From an uncultured Lactobacillus sp. (GTDB lineage: Bacteria; Bacillota; Bacilli; Lactobacillales; Lactobacillaceae): 64,000 bases of DNA. The stretch lies in contig CAOOYH010000001.1 in the NCBI GenBank assembly GCA_948500755.1, forward strand, positions 1-64,000, read 5' to 3'. How positions within the stretch are numbered: the first letter of the stretch is position 1; each line of letters starts with the position of its first letter. The position numbers were made by a program, and so were the translations under genes. The notes under the pieces were generated by a model, which saw nothing but the letters and a program-made list of their open reading frames with translations, had not been told where the DNA came from and searched no databases. Below, one piece after another: positions 42,696-50,750 of this stretch.

Positions 42696-43463
42696 TTATT
42701 TTAATTTTATTGATTGGCCAATACTAATACTATCAGCTGACTCTAAATCATTAATTTGCTCTAAGTGGTGCACTGAAGTGTTATTTTCACGGGCAATCTT
42801 TGATAAAGAATCTCCCTCTTGCACAGTATAAGATCTTGGTGCTTCATGTTCTGAGGAACTGCTGCCACCATTGTTTTGCCAAGTATTTTGATTAGTTTGA
42901 GTCGAGTTTTGAGTTGATTGTTGGCTTTGATCTTGAGTAGTAGTTTGACTAGCACTAGATTCATAAGATTGCGTACTACTACTTTGACTAACCTGACTAC
43001 TTTGAGATTCTGACTGACTAACAACAGCTGGTGTTGTATCTTGAGATTGACTTGAAGAACTTTCTTCTTCTCTTCTCACACTGCTACTCTTAGACTTACT
43101 CTTCTTAGAAGAGCTGTGCTTACTCTTTTTACTTTTAGTCTTGTGAGACTTAGAAGATGAGCTTTTTGAAACCTTAACGCTCTTTTCAGCTAAGTTATTA
43201 GAGTTAGCGTGTAATCTTGAAGAAACAATCGGAATTAATGCAATTATAATTATCGCAACAATAATCAATCCAGCCCAGAGCTGACTATGATGTGGGACTT
43301 TTGGACTGCCTTCTGATTGAGTAGATTTTCTAGAAGTAACTTCTGGCGTTGATTCTGATTCTGACTCCCGATGATGCATTGCCCTTCTAGATGTTTTAGG
43401 ACGCTCAAAATGCTTGTAAGGGCCTTTTGGTTCTTTATTGTCCTGAGATTTATTTTCCTTCAT
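42696..43463 (-). CDS. Membrane-anchored LysM protein
   Basis: 255 residues: a basic, polar cytosolic N-terminus (about 1-60), one transmembrane helix (LWAGLIIVAIIIIALIPIV, about 64-82), a long Ser/Lys then Ser/Gln/Thr-rich stalk (about 100-205), and a C-terminal LysM domain (YTVQEGDSLSKIARENNTSV ...) that binds peptidoglycan. No enzymatic domain is present, so it is likely a wall-tethering or structural protein. The low-complexity stalk varies easily. The start has GGAGGA upstream. Confidence 0.9.
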   Translation of the reverse strand: MKENKSQDNKEPKGPYKHFERPKTSRRAMHHRESESESTPEVTSRKSTQSEGSPKVPHHSQLWAGLIIVAIIIIALIPIVSSRLHANSNNLAEKSVKVSKSSSSKSHKTKSKKSKHSSSKKSKSKSSSVRREEESSSSQSQDTTPAVVSQSESQSSQVSQSSSTQSYESSASQTTTQDQSQQSTQNSTQTNQNTWQNNGGSSSSEHEAPRSYTVQEGDSLSKIARENNTSVHHLEQINDLESADSISIGQSIKLK

Positions 43464-43523
43464 TCAAAAGTCCTCCAAATTATAGATTATTAGTTTTATT
43501 TTATCATAGCTTTTAATAAAGCG

Positions 43524-44243
43524 TTAGTCAGCTAAGTGATTTAAACGAAAGACTTCTTCATTCGTTAATTCACGATACTCGCCCGAATTTAATGACTTTA
43601 AAGTTAAAAAGGCATATTTTTCACGAGCTAATTTCTCTACAAAGTGATGTACTGCTTCAAACATTCTCTTAACTTGGTGGTAGTGACCCTCATGGATAGT
43701 CAATTGAACAATTTGAGTCTTCTTTTTCTCATCAGTCTTTAAAATCTTTAACTTAGCTGGTGCACTCTTTCGTCCATCAATACGCACACCATGAGTAAGA
43801 GAGCGTATCTCTTCTGGAGAAAGGATTCCCTTAATCTTTGCTACATAAACCTTTGGCACTTCGTTACGTGGGTGCATTAACTTATTTGCTAATTCACCAT
43901 CGTTTGTCATTAATAATAAGCCAGATGTATCGTAATCAAGACGCCCTACTGGATAAAGGCGATATGGTACATCTTCAAAGAAATCAACCACTGTCTTTCT
44001 TCCTTTGTCATCGCTTACTGAAGAAATGACACCACGTGGTTTATAAAACAAGTATGTATGAAGAGCTTCTTTTTCAATTGGAACTCCATTTACTTCAATC
44101 TTGTCGCTAGGTTCAACTTTTGTTCCTAGTTCAGTAACTTTTTTACCATTAACAGTTACTTGTCCTGCTGTAATCATCTTTTCAGCCTTACGTCTTGAGG
44201 CAATTCCTGCCTGCGCAATTACTTTTTGTAATCTTTCAGCCAT
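43524..44243 (-). CDS. rluB: 23S rRNA pseudouridine synthase RluB
   Basis: 239 residues: N-terminal S4 domain (RLQKVIAQAGIASRRKAEKM) and RsuA/RluB catalytic domain with the nucleophilic Asp in VGRLDYDTSGLLLMTNDG and GHYHQVKRMFEAV. Modifies 23S rRNA near position 2605. ATG at 44243 has GAGGGTGAG, which overlaps the end of scpB; the longer frame to 44288 is not a realistic start. Last gene of the xerD-ribT-scpA-scpB-rluB cluster. Confidence 0.95.
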   Translation of the reverse strand: MAERLQKVIAQAGIASRRKAEKMITAGQVTVNGKKVTELGTKVEPSDKIEVNGVPIEKEALHTYLFYKPRGVISSVSDDKGRKTVVDFFEDVPYRLYPVGRLDYDTSGLLLMTNDGELANKLMHPRNEVPKVYVAKIKGILSPEEIRSLTHGVRIDGRKSAPAKLKILKTDEKKKTQIVQLTIHEGHYHQVKRMFEAVHHFVEKLAREKYAFLTLKSLNSGEYRELTNEEVFRLNHLAD

Positions 44244-44244
44244 T

Positions 44245-44835
44245 TTACTCACCCTCATCAAAATTAATTTCTTTATTTCTACTATCATCCTGATTAAATA
44301 GGTTCACAGGATTATCATCTGCTTCAAATTCTTCAATTACTGGTAAATCAGCCAAACTTTCATAGTTAAAGTACTGTAAAAAGTAATCGGTCGTTACATA
44401 TAAGTTAGGATGGCCTGGGACATCCTTTTTTCCATCTACTTTGATTAATCCACGCCAAACCAAAGTTTGCAGCGCACCTGCTGAGTTAACTCCTCTTAAG
44501 TCATCAATTTCAACTCGCGTAATTGGTTGTCGATATGCAATAATCGACAAAATTTCAAGTGCTGACTGACTTAGATTCTTAGATAGATCTTTTTGGAAAA
44601 ATTTAGAAATAATATCTCCGCATTTCGGACTAGTCGTTAACTTATAAGTTTGGTTGATACAAATTAACTGCAAACCTGAATTTTTATCATTTTTCAATCG
44701 GTCCTTAAGATGATTAGCTAATTCTCTTAGGGCAGCTGGAGAAATTTCTAACAACTGTAGTAAATTCTCAGTTTCTAAACCATCATCCCCCGCTGCATAA
44801 AGTAAGGCTTCTAATTCTGCTTCTTTACTTGCCAT
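44245..44835 (-). CDS. scpB: Segregation and condensation protein B
   Basis: Partner of ScpA and SMC in the bacterial condensin. 196 residues with two winged-helix domains (ELEALLYAAGDDGLETENLL; SQSALEILSIIAYRQPITR at about 95-113, the family signature). The ATG at 44835 is preferred, and overlaps the end of scpA by about ten bases. An acidic C-terminal tail follows. Confidence 0.96.
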   Translation of the reverse strand: MASKEAELEALLYAAGDDGLETENLLQLLEISPAALRELANHLKDRLKNDKNSGLQLICINQTYKLTTSPKCGDIISKFFQKDLSKNLSQSALEILSIIAYRQPITRVEIDDLRGVNSAGALQTLVWRGLIKVDGKKDVPGHPNLYVTTDYFLQYFNYESLADLPVIEEFEADDNPVNLFNQDDSRNKEINFDEGE

Positions 44836-45568
44836 TAATCTCAACTTTCTCTAACTCTAGATCACCAAAATCTCTATTTTGCTTTACCAAAATTTTATGA
44901 TCACGACATAATTCTAAAACTGCTAGGAATAACCCAATTACTTGATCAAGATCTTGAAAGTTTTTAATACAATCAAAAAAACTAGTCGATCTTTTCTTTT
45001 GTAACCTGTTTTTTAAAAAGCTTGTCATTTCTTCAATTGAAGTCTCGTGAACCTCAATTTTTCCAACTTGTGGCTTTCTCAGTTTGAATCGCTCTAAGAC
45101 TACTTTAAAAGTATTTGCAAGCTCATCACTTGTAATTTCTCCTAAAGGAAGTGGTTCAATCTCTTTTTTAGGGGAAACAGATGGATCCTTTGCCACTGTA
45201 ATTGGCATTTCTTCATCTCTTTTTTTAAAATATTCGGCAATTCTTTGAAAGACTGAGTACTGCACTAGTTGCTCAACAAGTTCAGTACGTGGATCTTCTT
45301 GATACTGATCTTCCTCAATAAAGTCATTTTTAGGAAGTAAATATTGAGACTTAATTCTAAGTAATGTTGACGCCATCACAAAATACTCTCCAGCAATTTG
45401 TAAGTCCAAAGTTTGCCAGCGAGCTAAATTAGCTAAATATTGTCCCGTAATTTTTGCAATTGGAATATCATAGATATCTATTTTTTGTGACCTGATTAAG
45501 TGTAAAAGTAAATCTAATGGTCCCGTAAAATTAGGAAGATCTAAAGTTAATTCATCAACATTATTCAT
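44825..45568 (-). CDS. scpA: Segregation and condensation protein A
   Basis: Kleisin subunit that bridges the two SMC heads. 247 residues beginning LDLPNFTGPLDLLLHLIRSQKIDIYDIPI, the family signature, and ending with a winged-helix region (VIGLFLAVLELCRDHKILVKQ). It overlaps ribT by eight bases and scpB by about ten. Confidence 0.96.
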   Translation of the reverse strand: MNNVDELTLDLPNFTGPLDLLLHLIRSQKIDIYDIPIAKITGQYLANLARWQTLDLQIAGEYFVMASTLLRIKSQYLLPKNDFIEEDQYQEDPRTELVEQLVQYSVFQRIAEYFKKRDEEMPITVAKDPSVSPKKEIEPLPLGEITSDELANTFKVVLERFKLRKPQVGKIEVHETSIEEMTSFLKNRLQKKRSTSFFDCIKNFQDLDQVIGLFLAVLELCRDHKILVKQNRDFGDLELEKVEINGK

Positions 45569-45923
45569 CAGTTTTATTTTCCTTTAAATAATTTAATAAA
45601 GATGCCCAATTAGGTAAGGCAGTAATCATTTTATCAGGATAAAGATGCTTTAGGTCATTCATTACCAATTGCTTTGTTTTTTCATCACGCATCGTCGGAT
45701 CAAGAGATAAATAGCGAATAATAATAAAATCTTTCTCTTCTTGAATACCAACAATACCGCGAGCATTACCATCTTGTTGATAGATAAGAACCTCGAATTG
45801 ATTGGAATCGCTAGTATACAGTTTCATCTCTTCTTGCAGATTCTTAATATTTTTAAAATCTGGGAGATAAGATAAATATCCCATTACAGTTTTTTCGTAA
45901 TCTTTTTTATATTTGCTGATCAT
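45561..45923 (-). CDS. ribT: RibT-like N-acetyltransferase-fold protein
   Basis: A 120-residue protein matching RibT, a small GNAT-fold protein of Firmicutes (VMGYLSYLPDFKNIKNLQEEM; RGIVGIQEEKDFIIIRYLSLDP). RibT was named for a link to riboflavin synthesis, but no rib biosynthesis gene is here and its substrate is not known. In lactobacilli it commonly lies between xerD and scpA, as here. Overlaps scpA. Confidence 0.85.
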   Translation of the reverse strand: MISKYKKDYEKTVMGYLSYLPDFKNIKNLQEEMKLYTSDSNQFEVLIYQQDGNARGIVGIQEEKDFIIIRYLSLDPTMRDEKTKQLVMNDLKHLYPDKMITALPNWASLLNYLKENKTDE

Positions 45924-45928
45924 AATAG

Positions 45929-46837
45929 TTAGGCACGTGGATGTGCTTGATTGTAAACCTCCAAAATATGTTTCTGCGTCAGATTAGTATAAATCTGCGT
46001 AGTTGTAATATCACTATGGCCCAAAATCTCTTGAACCACTCTTAAATCTGCCCCATTTTCTAATAAATGAGTCGCAAAAGTATGTCTAAGAGTATGTGGT
46101 GTAACATTTTTGGTTATTCCGATAAGTTGACAATATTTTTTTATCTTTTGCCAAACAGCTTGTCTCGTCAATTGACGACCATGATTATTTAAGAAAATCA
46201 CATCAGTAAATTGACCGCTTTTTAAGACTTGATTCTCTCGGACATCTTTTTGATATTTCTCTAACCATGATAAAGCAACTTCGGTAATTGGAACAAGACG
46301 TTCTTTTGATCCCTTACCCAGAACTCTAATAATTTTTAATTCGCTATGAATATCGCCAGTACGTAAATTAATTAATTCACTAACCCGCATTCCAGTTGCA
46401 TAGAGCACTTCAAGTATAGCTCGATCTCTAATCCCCAAACGAGTATTAGTATCAGGAGCATCCAATAATTTAGTAACTTCTTCCTCACTAAGAGCGGTCG
46501 GCAATCTACGTTCGCTTTTAGGTGAATCAATTTTAACTAAAGGATCACGTTCAATTATATCTTGCCGCAAAAGCCATTGATAAAATTTTCGTAAGCTAGA
46601 GATCATTCTGCTGATTGAAGTTGTGGCTTTTCCCTTATCTTTTTGTGTTGCAAGAAAAGCATCAACTACTAGATAATCAACTTCCCAACTTGTTTCATTC
46701 TGATCTTCTAAATAACTTAAATATTCTTCTAAATCAGTTCGGTAAGAAACAATTGTATTGGGACTTAAGCCACGTTCTACTTGACTAAATCGTAAATAAT
46801 CTTCTAAATTATCCTTCATTATCTGTGTCTGAGTCAT
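45929..46837 (-). CDS. xerD: Tyrosine recombinase XerD
   Basis: Partner of XerC at dif. 302 residues; N-terminal DNA-binding domain (DNLEDYLRFSQVERGLSPNTIVSYR) and catalytic residues R in ATGMRVSELIN, K in GKGSKERLVP, HTLRH, LGHSDITTTQIY. The frame overlaps cvfB by 29 bases; an ATG at 46819 (MKDNLEDY) is an equally good start. Cluster with ribT-scpAB supports XerD over XerC. Confidence 0.93.
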   Translation of the reverse strand: MTQTQIMKDNLEDYLRFSQVERGLSPNTIVSYRTDLEEYLSYLEDQNETSWEVDYLVVDAFLATQKDKGKATTSISRMISSLRKFYQWLLRQDIIERDPLVKIDSPKSERRLPTALSEEEVTKLLDAPDTNTRLGIRDRAILEVLYATGMRVSELINLRTGDIHSELKIIRVLGKGSKERLVPITEVALSWLEKYQKDVRENQVLKSGQFTDVIFLNNHGRQLTRQAVWQKIKKYCQLIGITKNVTPHTLRHTFATHLLENGADLRVVQEILGHSDITTTQIYTNLTQKHILEVYNQAHPRA

Positions 46838-47702
46838 CTTTTTCTACCAAGCTAATTGTTCCTGCATCTTTATCTTCAGTAATTAACCCATCCTTTAATA
46901 AATGTCCCAAGGCACGTTTAAAAGCTGATTTAGAAATACCAAAGTGATTTTTAATCTCTTGGGCATCACTCTTATCGTAAAATGGTAGAGTTTTTGTAGC
47001 TTCACGACGTAAACTTACTAAGATCATTTGTGCGTCATCGTCAATTTCTTCAAATCCACGAGGAAGAACACTTAAGTTCAATCTACCATATTGACTAACT
47101 CCAATTACACGTCCCTTAATCTTTTGACCTAGTCGTAATGGACGAAACATTTCAGACTTATGAACAAAGGCTAAGTAGTACTGATCAGTAATTACAAAGG
47201 AACCTACTTCATAATTTCTATAAACAGTTCCGGACATATTTTTATTCTCTAAATGTGCTGGGAAATTAGCAGCTAATTGCTCAAAGACGTTTTCTTCAGC
47301 CATTTTAGCCCAAATACGTTCTTTTTCATCAGTTTCAAGACGTACTAATAAGCGATCGTCTTTCTTTGGCCATTGATCCTTTTCAAGTGGAAGATCATCT
47401 AAAGATACAACAACATCTTTGTCGTTCAAACCAATATCTAAGAAAACACCCAAGTCACGGCGCACTTCTGTTACAGTTGCCCAACCATACTGATCTTTTT
47501 GAGCAAAAGGATAAAATTGTGTCATTTCTTTCTTTTTATCCTTATTTTCATAAATAAAGCCTTGTACTTCATCACCTAAATGGATTGGTTCATCTTGTGT
47601 AATTTCTATTTTCTTTAATTCAAAAGTTACCCCTTCAACCTGCACATAAAAAGCAGATTCATTTTCATCAGTAACTTTTCCTTTTCTTATTTCACCTAAC
47701 AT
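46809..47702 (-). CDS. cvfB: CvfB-type S1 RNA-binding protein (YitL)
   Basis: 297 residues with three S1-like domains (about 1-60, 67-130 and 145-215) and a C-terminal winged helix (AQEIKNHFGISKSAFKRALGHLLKDGLI). CvfB proteins bind RNA, and in Staphylococcus affect virulence gene expression. The end is acidic (DDSDTDNEG). It overlaps xerD and is the first gene of that cluster. Confidence 0.93.
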   Translation of the reverse strand: MLGEIRKGKVTDENESAFYVQVEGVTFELKKIEITQDEPIHLGDEVQGFIYENKDKKKEMTQFYPFAQKDQYGWATVTEVRRDLGVFLDIGLNDKDVVVSLDDLPLEKDQWPKKDDRLLVRLETDEKERIWAKMAEENVFEQLAANFPAHLENKNMSGTVYRNYEVGSFVITDQYYLAFVHKSEMFRPLRLGQKIKGRVIGVSQYGRLNLSVLPRGFEEIDDDAQMILVSLRREATKTLPFYDKSDAQEIKNHFGISKSAFKRALGHLLKDGLITEDKDAGTISLVEKDDSDTDNEG

Positions 47703-47764
47703 AATAGCGCCTCAATCCTTTTATTTTGTCTATCATCTTATAGTATAAGGAAAAAAAGACAAAA

Positions 47765-47797
47765 ATAAAATAGCCAGCTTTCGCTGACTATTTTAAT
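47765..47797 (-). terminator. Terminator of pyk
   Basis: AAAATAGCCAGC (47767-47778) and GCTGACTATTTT (47783-47794), 4-base loop; ends the pfkA-pyk transcript just after the pyk stop codon. Confidence 0.85.
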
Positions 47798-47814
47798 AAG
47801 CTATTTAATTCAGA

Positions 47815-49584
47815 TTAAAGGTTAGTTGCTTCGCCTTGGTAAACAGCACCGCGACGAGCATCAACAGTAATCTTAGAACCATCCTTGATCTTTTCTACTG
47901 CATCAGTAGCACCAACGATAACTGGGATACCAAGTGAAAGACCAACAACAGCTGCGTGGCTAGTTAAACCAGAAGCTTCAACTACCATACCTGAAGCCTT
48001 CTTAATTGCTGGTAAGTAATCCTTATCAGTAGTCTTAGCAACTAAGATGTCACCATCTTGAACTTTGCTGTTAGCTTCTTCAGCAGAAGTTGCAACTACA
48101 GCTTTACCAATAACTGATTGTTCACCAACACCTAAACCTTTAACAAGTTGGGTACCAATTAATTGTAACTTCATCAAGTTAGTAGTACCAGTTTCGCCCA
48201 AAGGAACACCAGCAACGATAATTACTAAGTCGCCGTCTTTTGCAAGACCAGTTTCTTTAGCAAGTTCAGCTGCCTTTTCAAACATTTCTTCAGTAGACTT
48301 AGGCTTTTCAGTCAACATTGGCTTTACACCCCAAACAACACCTAATGAGTGTTGAATCTTGTCGTTGAAAGTCATAGCAATAATATCAGCGTTTGGACGG
48401 TACTTAGAAATCATACGTGCAGTGTAACCAGATTCAGTTGCTGCAATAATAGTCTTAACGCCCAATTCTTCAGCAGTTCTAACAACTGATTCACCGATAG
48501 CTTCAGTAACGTTTGAACCCTTGTATTCTTCGAATCTTTGAAGAGCTAACTTGTTACGCTTAGCAAGTTGCTTTTCAGTACGCATGTCGATTTCAGCCAT
48601 AGCCTTAACAGCTTTAACTGGGTAAAGACCGTTTGCAGATTCACCTGAAAGCATAGTTGCGTCAGTACCATCAAGAACAGCGTTTGCAACGTCAGTAACT
48701 TCGGCACGAGTAGGACGTGGGTTTTCTTGCATTGAGTCAAGCATTTGAGTAGCAGTAATAACTGGCTTACCTAAAGCGTTACATCTCTTGATCAATTCTT
48801 TTTGTACAAATGGAACATTGATAAATGGAATTTCAACACCCATGTCACCACGAGCAACCATTAAACCATCAGAAACCTTTAAGATTTCGTCGATGTTGTC
48901 AATACCTTCTTGTGATTCAATCTTAGGGAAGATCTTTACGTATTCACAATGTGCTTCTTCAAGCAATTGACGAATGTCAAGAACATCTTGTGCTTTACGA
49001 ACGAATGAAGCAAAGATGAAGTTGATACCTTCCTTCAAACCGAACTTAATATCGTTAGTATCTTTTTCAGTGATACCTGGGAGGCGGATTTCAACGCCAG
49101 GAGCGTTAACACCCTTCTTAGAACCGATTACACCAGTGTTTTGAGCTTCACAAACTAATTCTCTCTTAGCGTCATCTTTGTCCTTAATCAAAAGGTCAAC
49201 TAAACCATCATCGATTAATACGTGACCACCAACGTGAGTATCGTCGTAAAGACCATCGTAGGTAACGTGGATCATGTCCTTGTTACCCTTCTTAGTGTCG
49301 TCCATAGAAATACGGATAGTGTCACCAGTGTTAATAGTGAACTTGCCGCCTTCTTGTTCAGTAGTTCTAATTTCGGCACCCTTAGTATCAAGAGCAATGC
49401 CAAGAAGTTTACCAGTCTTCTTTTCAACCTCACGAACCATGTTCATACGTGCACGGTGTTCTTCGTGGTCACCGTGTGAGAAGTTGAAACGGAATACGTT
49501 TGCACCTGCTTCAGCTAATTTAGTAATAGTCTCAACATCGTTTGAGGCTGGCCCTAAAGTACTAACAATTTTAGTTTTCTTCAT
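47815..49584 (-). CDS. pyk: Pyruvate kinase
   Basis: Last ATP-forming step of glycolysis. 589 residues: the TIM-barrel core (KTKIVSTLGPASND; IFPKIESQEGIDNIDEIL; GDMGVEIPF; ITATQMLDSM) and a C-terminal PEP-utiliser-like extra domain (GDILVAKTTDKDYLP ... GLTSHAAVVGLSLGIPVIVGA), typical of Bacillus and lactobacilli. It lies 34 bases after pfkA and is co-transcribed with it. Strong codon bias is apparent. Confidence 0.98.
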   Translation of the reverse strand: MKKTKIVSTLGPASNDVETITKLAEAGANVFRFNFSHGDHEEHRARMNMVREVEKKTGKLLGIALDTKGAEIRTTEQEGGKFTINTGDTIRISMDDTKKGNKDMIHVTYDGLYDDTHVGGHVLIDDGLVDLLIKDKDDAKRELVCEAQNTGVIGSKKGVNAPGVEIRLPGITEKDTNDIKFGLKEGINFIFASFVRKAQDVLDIRQLLEEAHCEYVKIFPKIESQEGIDNIDEILKVSDGLMVARGDMGVEIPFINVPFVQKELIKRCNALGKPVITATQMLDSMQENPRPTRAEVTDVANAVLDGTDATMLSGESANGLYPVKAVKAMAEIDMRTEKQLAKRNKLALQRFEEYKGSNVTEAIGESVVRTAEELGVKTIIAATESGYTARMISKYRPNADIIAMTFNDKIQHSLGVVWGVKPMLTEKPKSTEEMFEKAAELAKETGLAKDGDLVIIVAGVPLGETGTTNLMKLQLIGTQLVKGLGVGEQSVIGKAVVATSAEEANSKVQDGDILVAKTTDKDYLPAIKKASGMVVEASGLTSHAAVVGLSLGIPVIVGATDAVEKIKDGSKITVDARRGAVYQGEATNL

Positions 49585-49618
49585 CTTGAAAAAATCTCCT
49601 ATAATACAAAATCAAAAA

Positions 49619-50578
49619 CTACTTGGCTAAGTCTTTGTTTAATGAGTATAACGCATAATTACCGTGGTGTTTTGCATCAAACAAATCAAGAATATCATGG
49701 TGAGTAAGCTTGTTGTTTTCCATACCAACAGCTAAGCCGCCTTTACCTTCAAGTAATAACTTAACAGCGTAGGCACCCATTTCACTTGCTACTACACGGT
49801 CACGCATTGTTGGGCTTCCGCCACGTTGCATATGGCCCAATACATTAGCACGAGCGTCAAAGTCACCATATTTAAGAAGTTCATCCTTAAATTTTTCAGC
49901 GTCCATAACACCTTCAGCTAAAACAACGATTCCATGTTTCTTACCATTAGCAAATCCTTGCTTCAAGTTTTCAGCAATTTCCTTAATGTCAAAAGGTTCT
50001 TCTGGAATAACAATTGCGTCAGCACCGGTAGCAACGCCAACGTGCATTGCGATATCCCCACAATCACGACCCATAACATTTACAACAAATACACGTTGGT
50101 GACTTGTTGCAGTGTCACGGATCTTATCAATGGCTTCCATTGCAGTATTACATGCAGTGTCAAAACCAATTGTGTAATCAGTATAAGGAATATCGTTGTC
50201 AATTGAACCAGGAAGACCAATAGCATTATAGCCATGTCTTGTAAGTTTCAATGCACCGTGGTAAGAACCGTCACCACCAATGACAACTAAAGCATCGATT
50301 CCGTGCTTCTTTAATTGTTCGATTCCCTTAAGTTGAACTTCTTCTTCCTTAAATTCTGGGAAACGAGCTGAATAAAGAAAAGTACCGCCGCGGCTAATTT
50401 TATCCGCAACTGTTTCAGAAGTCATTTGGAAAATATCACCAGCAACTAAACCAGCGTATCCATAACGAATTCCGCAAACTTCGATACCGTTTGCCAAAGC
50501 TGTACGAGTAACAGCTCTAATGGCAGCGTTCATACCAGGGGCATCTCCACCACTAGTTAAAATACCAATCCGTTTCAT
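49619..50578 (-). CDS. pfkA: ATP-dependent 6-phosphofructokinase
   Basis: Phosphorylates fructose 6-phosphate; committed step of glycolysis. 319 residues: GILTSGGDAPGMNAAIR at the start, GGDGSYHGALKL, SIDNDIPYTDYTIGFDTA (catalytic Asp) and MGRDCGDIA. Own promoter with cre box upstream. First gene of pfkA-pyk. Confidence 0.98.
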   Translation of the reverse strand: MKRIGILTSGGDAPGMNAAIRAVTRTALANGIEVCGIRYGYAGLVAGDIFQMTSETVADKISRGGTFLYSARFPEFKEEEVQLKGIEQLKKHGIDALVVIGGDGSYHGALKLTRHGYNAIGLPGSIDNDIPYTDYTIGFDTACNTAMEAIDKIRDTATSHQRVFVVNVMGRDCGDIAMHVGVATGADAIVIPEEPFDIKEIAENLKQGFANGKKHGIVVLAEGVMDAEKFKDELLKYGDFDARANVLGHMQRGGSPTMRDRVVASEMGAYAVKLLLEGKGGLAVGMENNKLTHHDILDLFDAKHHGNYALYSLNKDLAK

Positions 50579-50682
50579 GAATTCACCTCTACGATTTTCT
50601 GTGTTTTACTCACATCGGTTTTATCGTACCATTTTTTTTACTCAATGTCTTCAAAAAAAAGCCTATTTTTTCACTAATAATC

Positions 50683-50710
50683 ATTATAAAATAAATGTTT
50701 TCGCTTTCAA
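50683..50710 (-). promoter_or_regulatory. pfkA promoter
   Basis: Minus strand TTGAAA (50705-50710), 16-bp spacer, TATAAT (50683-50688), about 105 bases ahead of the pfkA start codon. The -35 lies inside a CcpA site. Confidence 0.65.
50696..50710 (-). promoter_or_regulatory. CcpA cre box over the pfkA -35
   Basis: TTGAAAGCGAAAACA fits the cre consensus WTGNAANCGNWNNCW at every position. Overlap with the -35 box predicts control of pfkA-pyk by CcpA. Confidence 0.6.
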
Positions 50711-50750
50711 CCTTATTAGGCTCAATTTTGTTTGCTTTCAAAAAAATGAA

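Noticed and set aside
42700..43200. Ser/Gln/Thr-rich low-complexity stretch as a possible tandem repeat array
   Set aside because: Part of the stalk of the LysM protein; repeats are irregular at DNA level.
49222..49630. Plus-strand frames of 85 and 118 codons opposite pyk
   Set aside because: Shadows of a highly biased coding sequence on the other strand.
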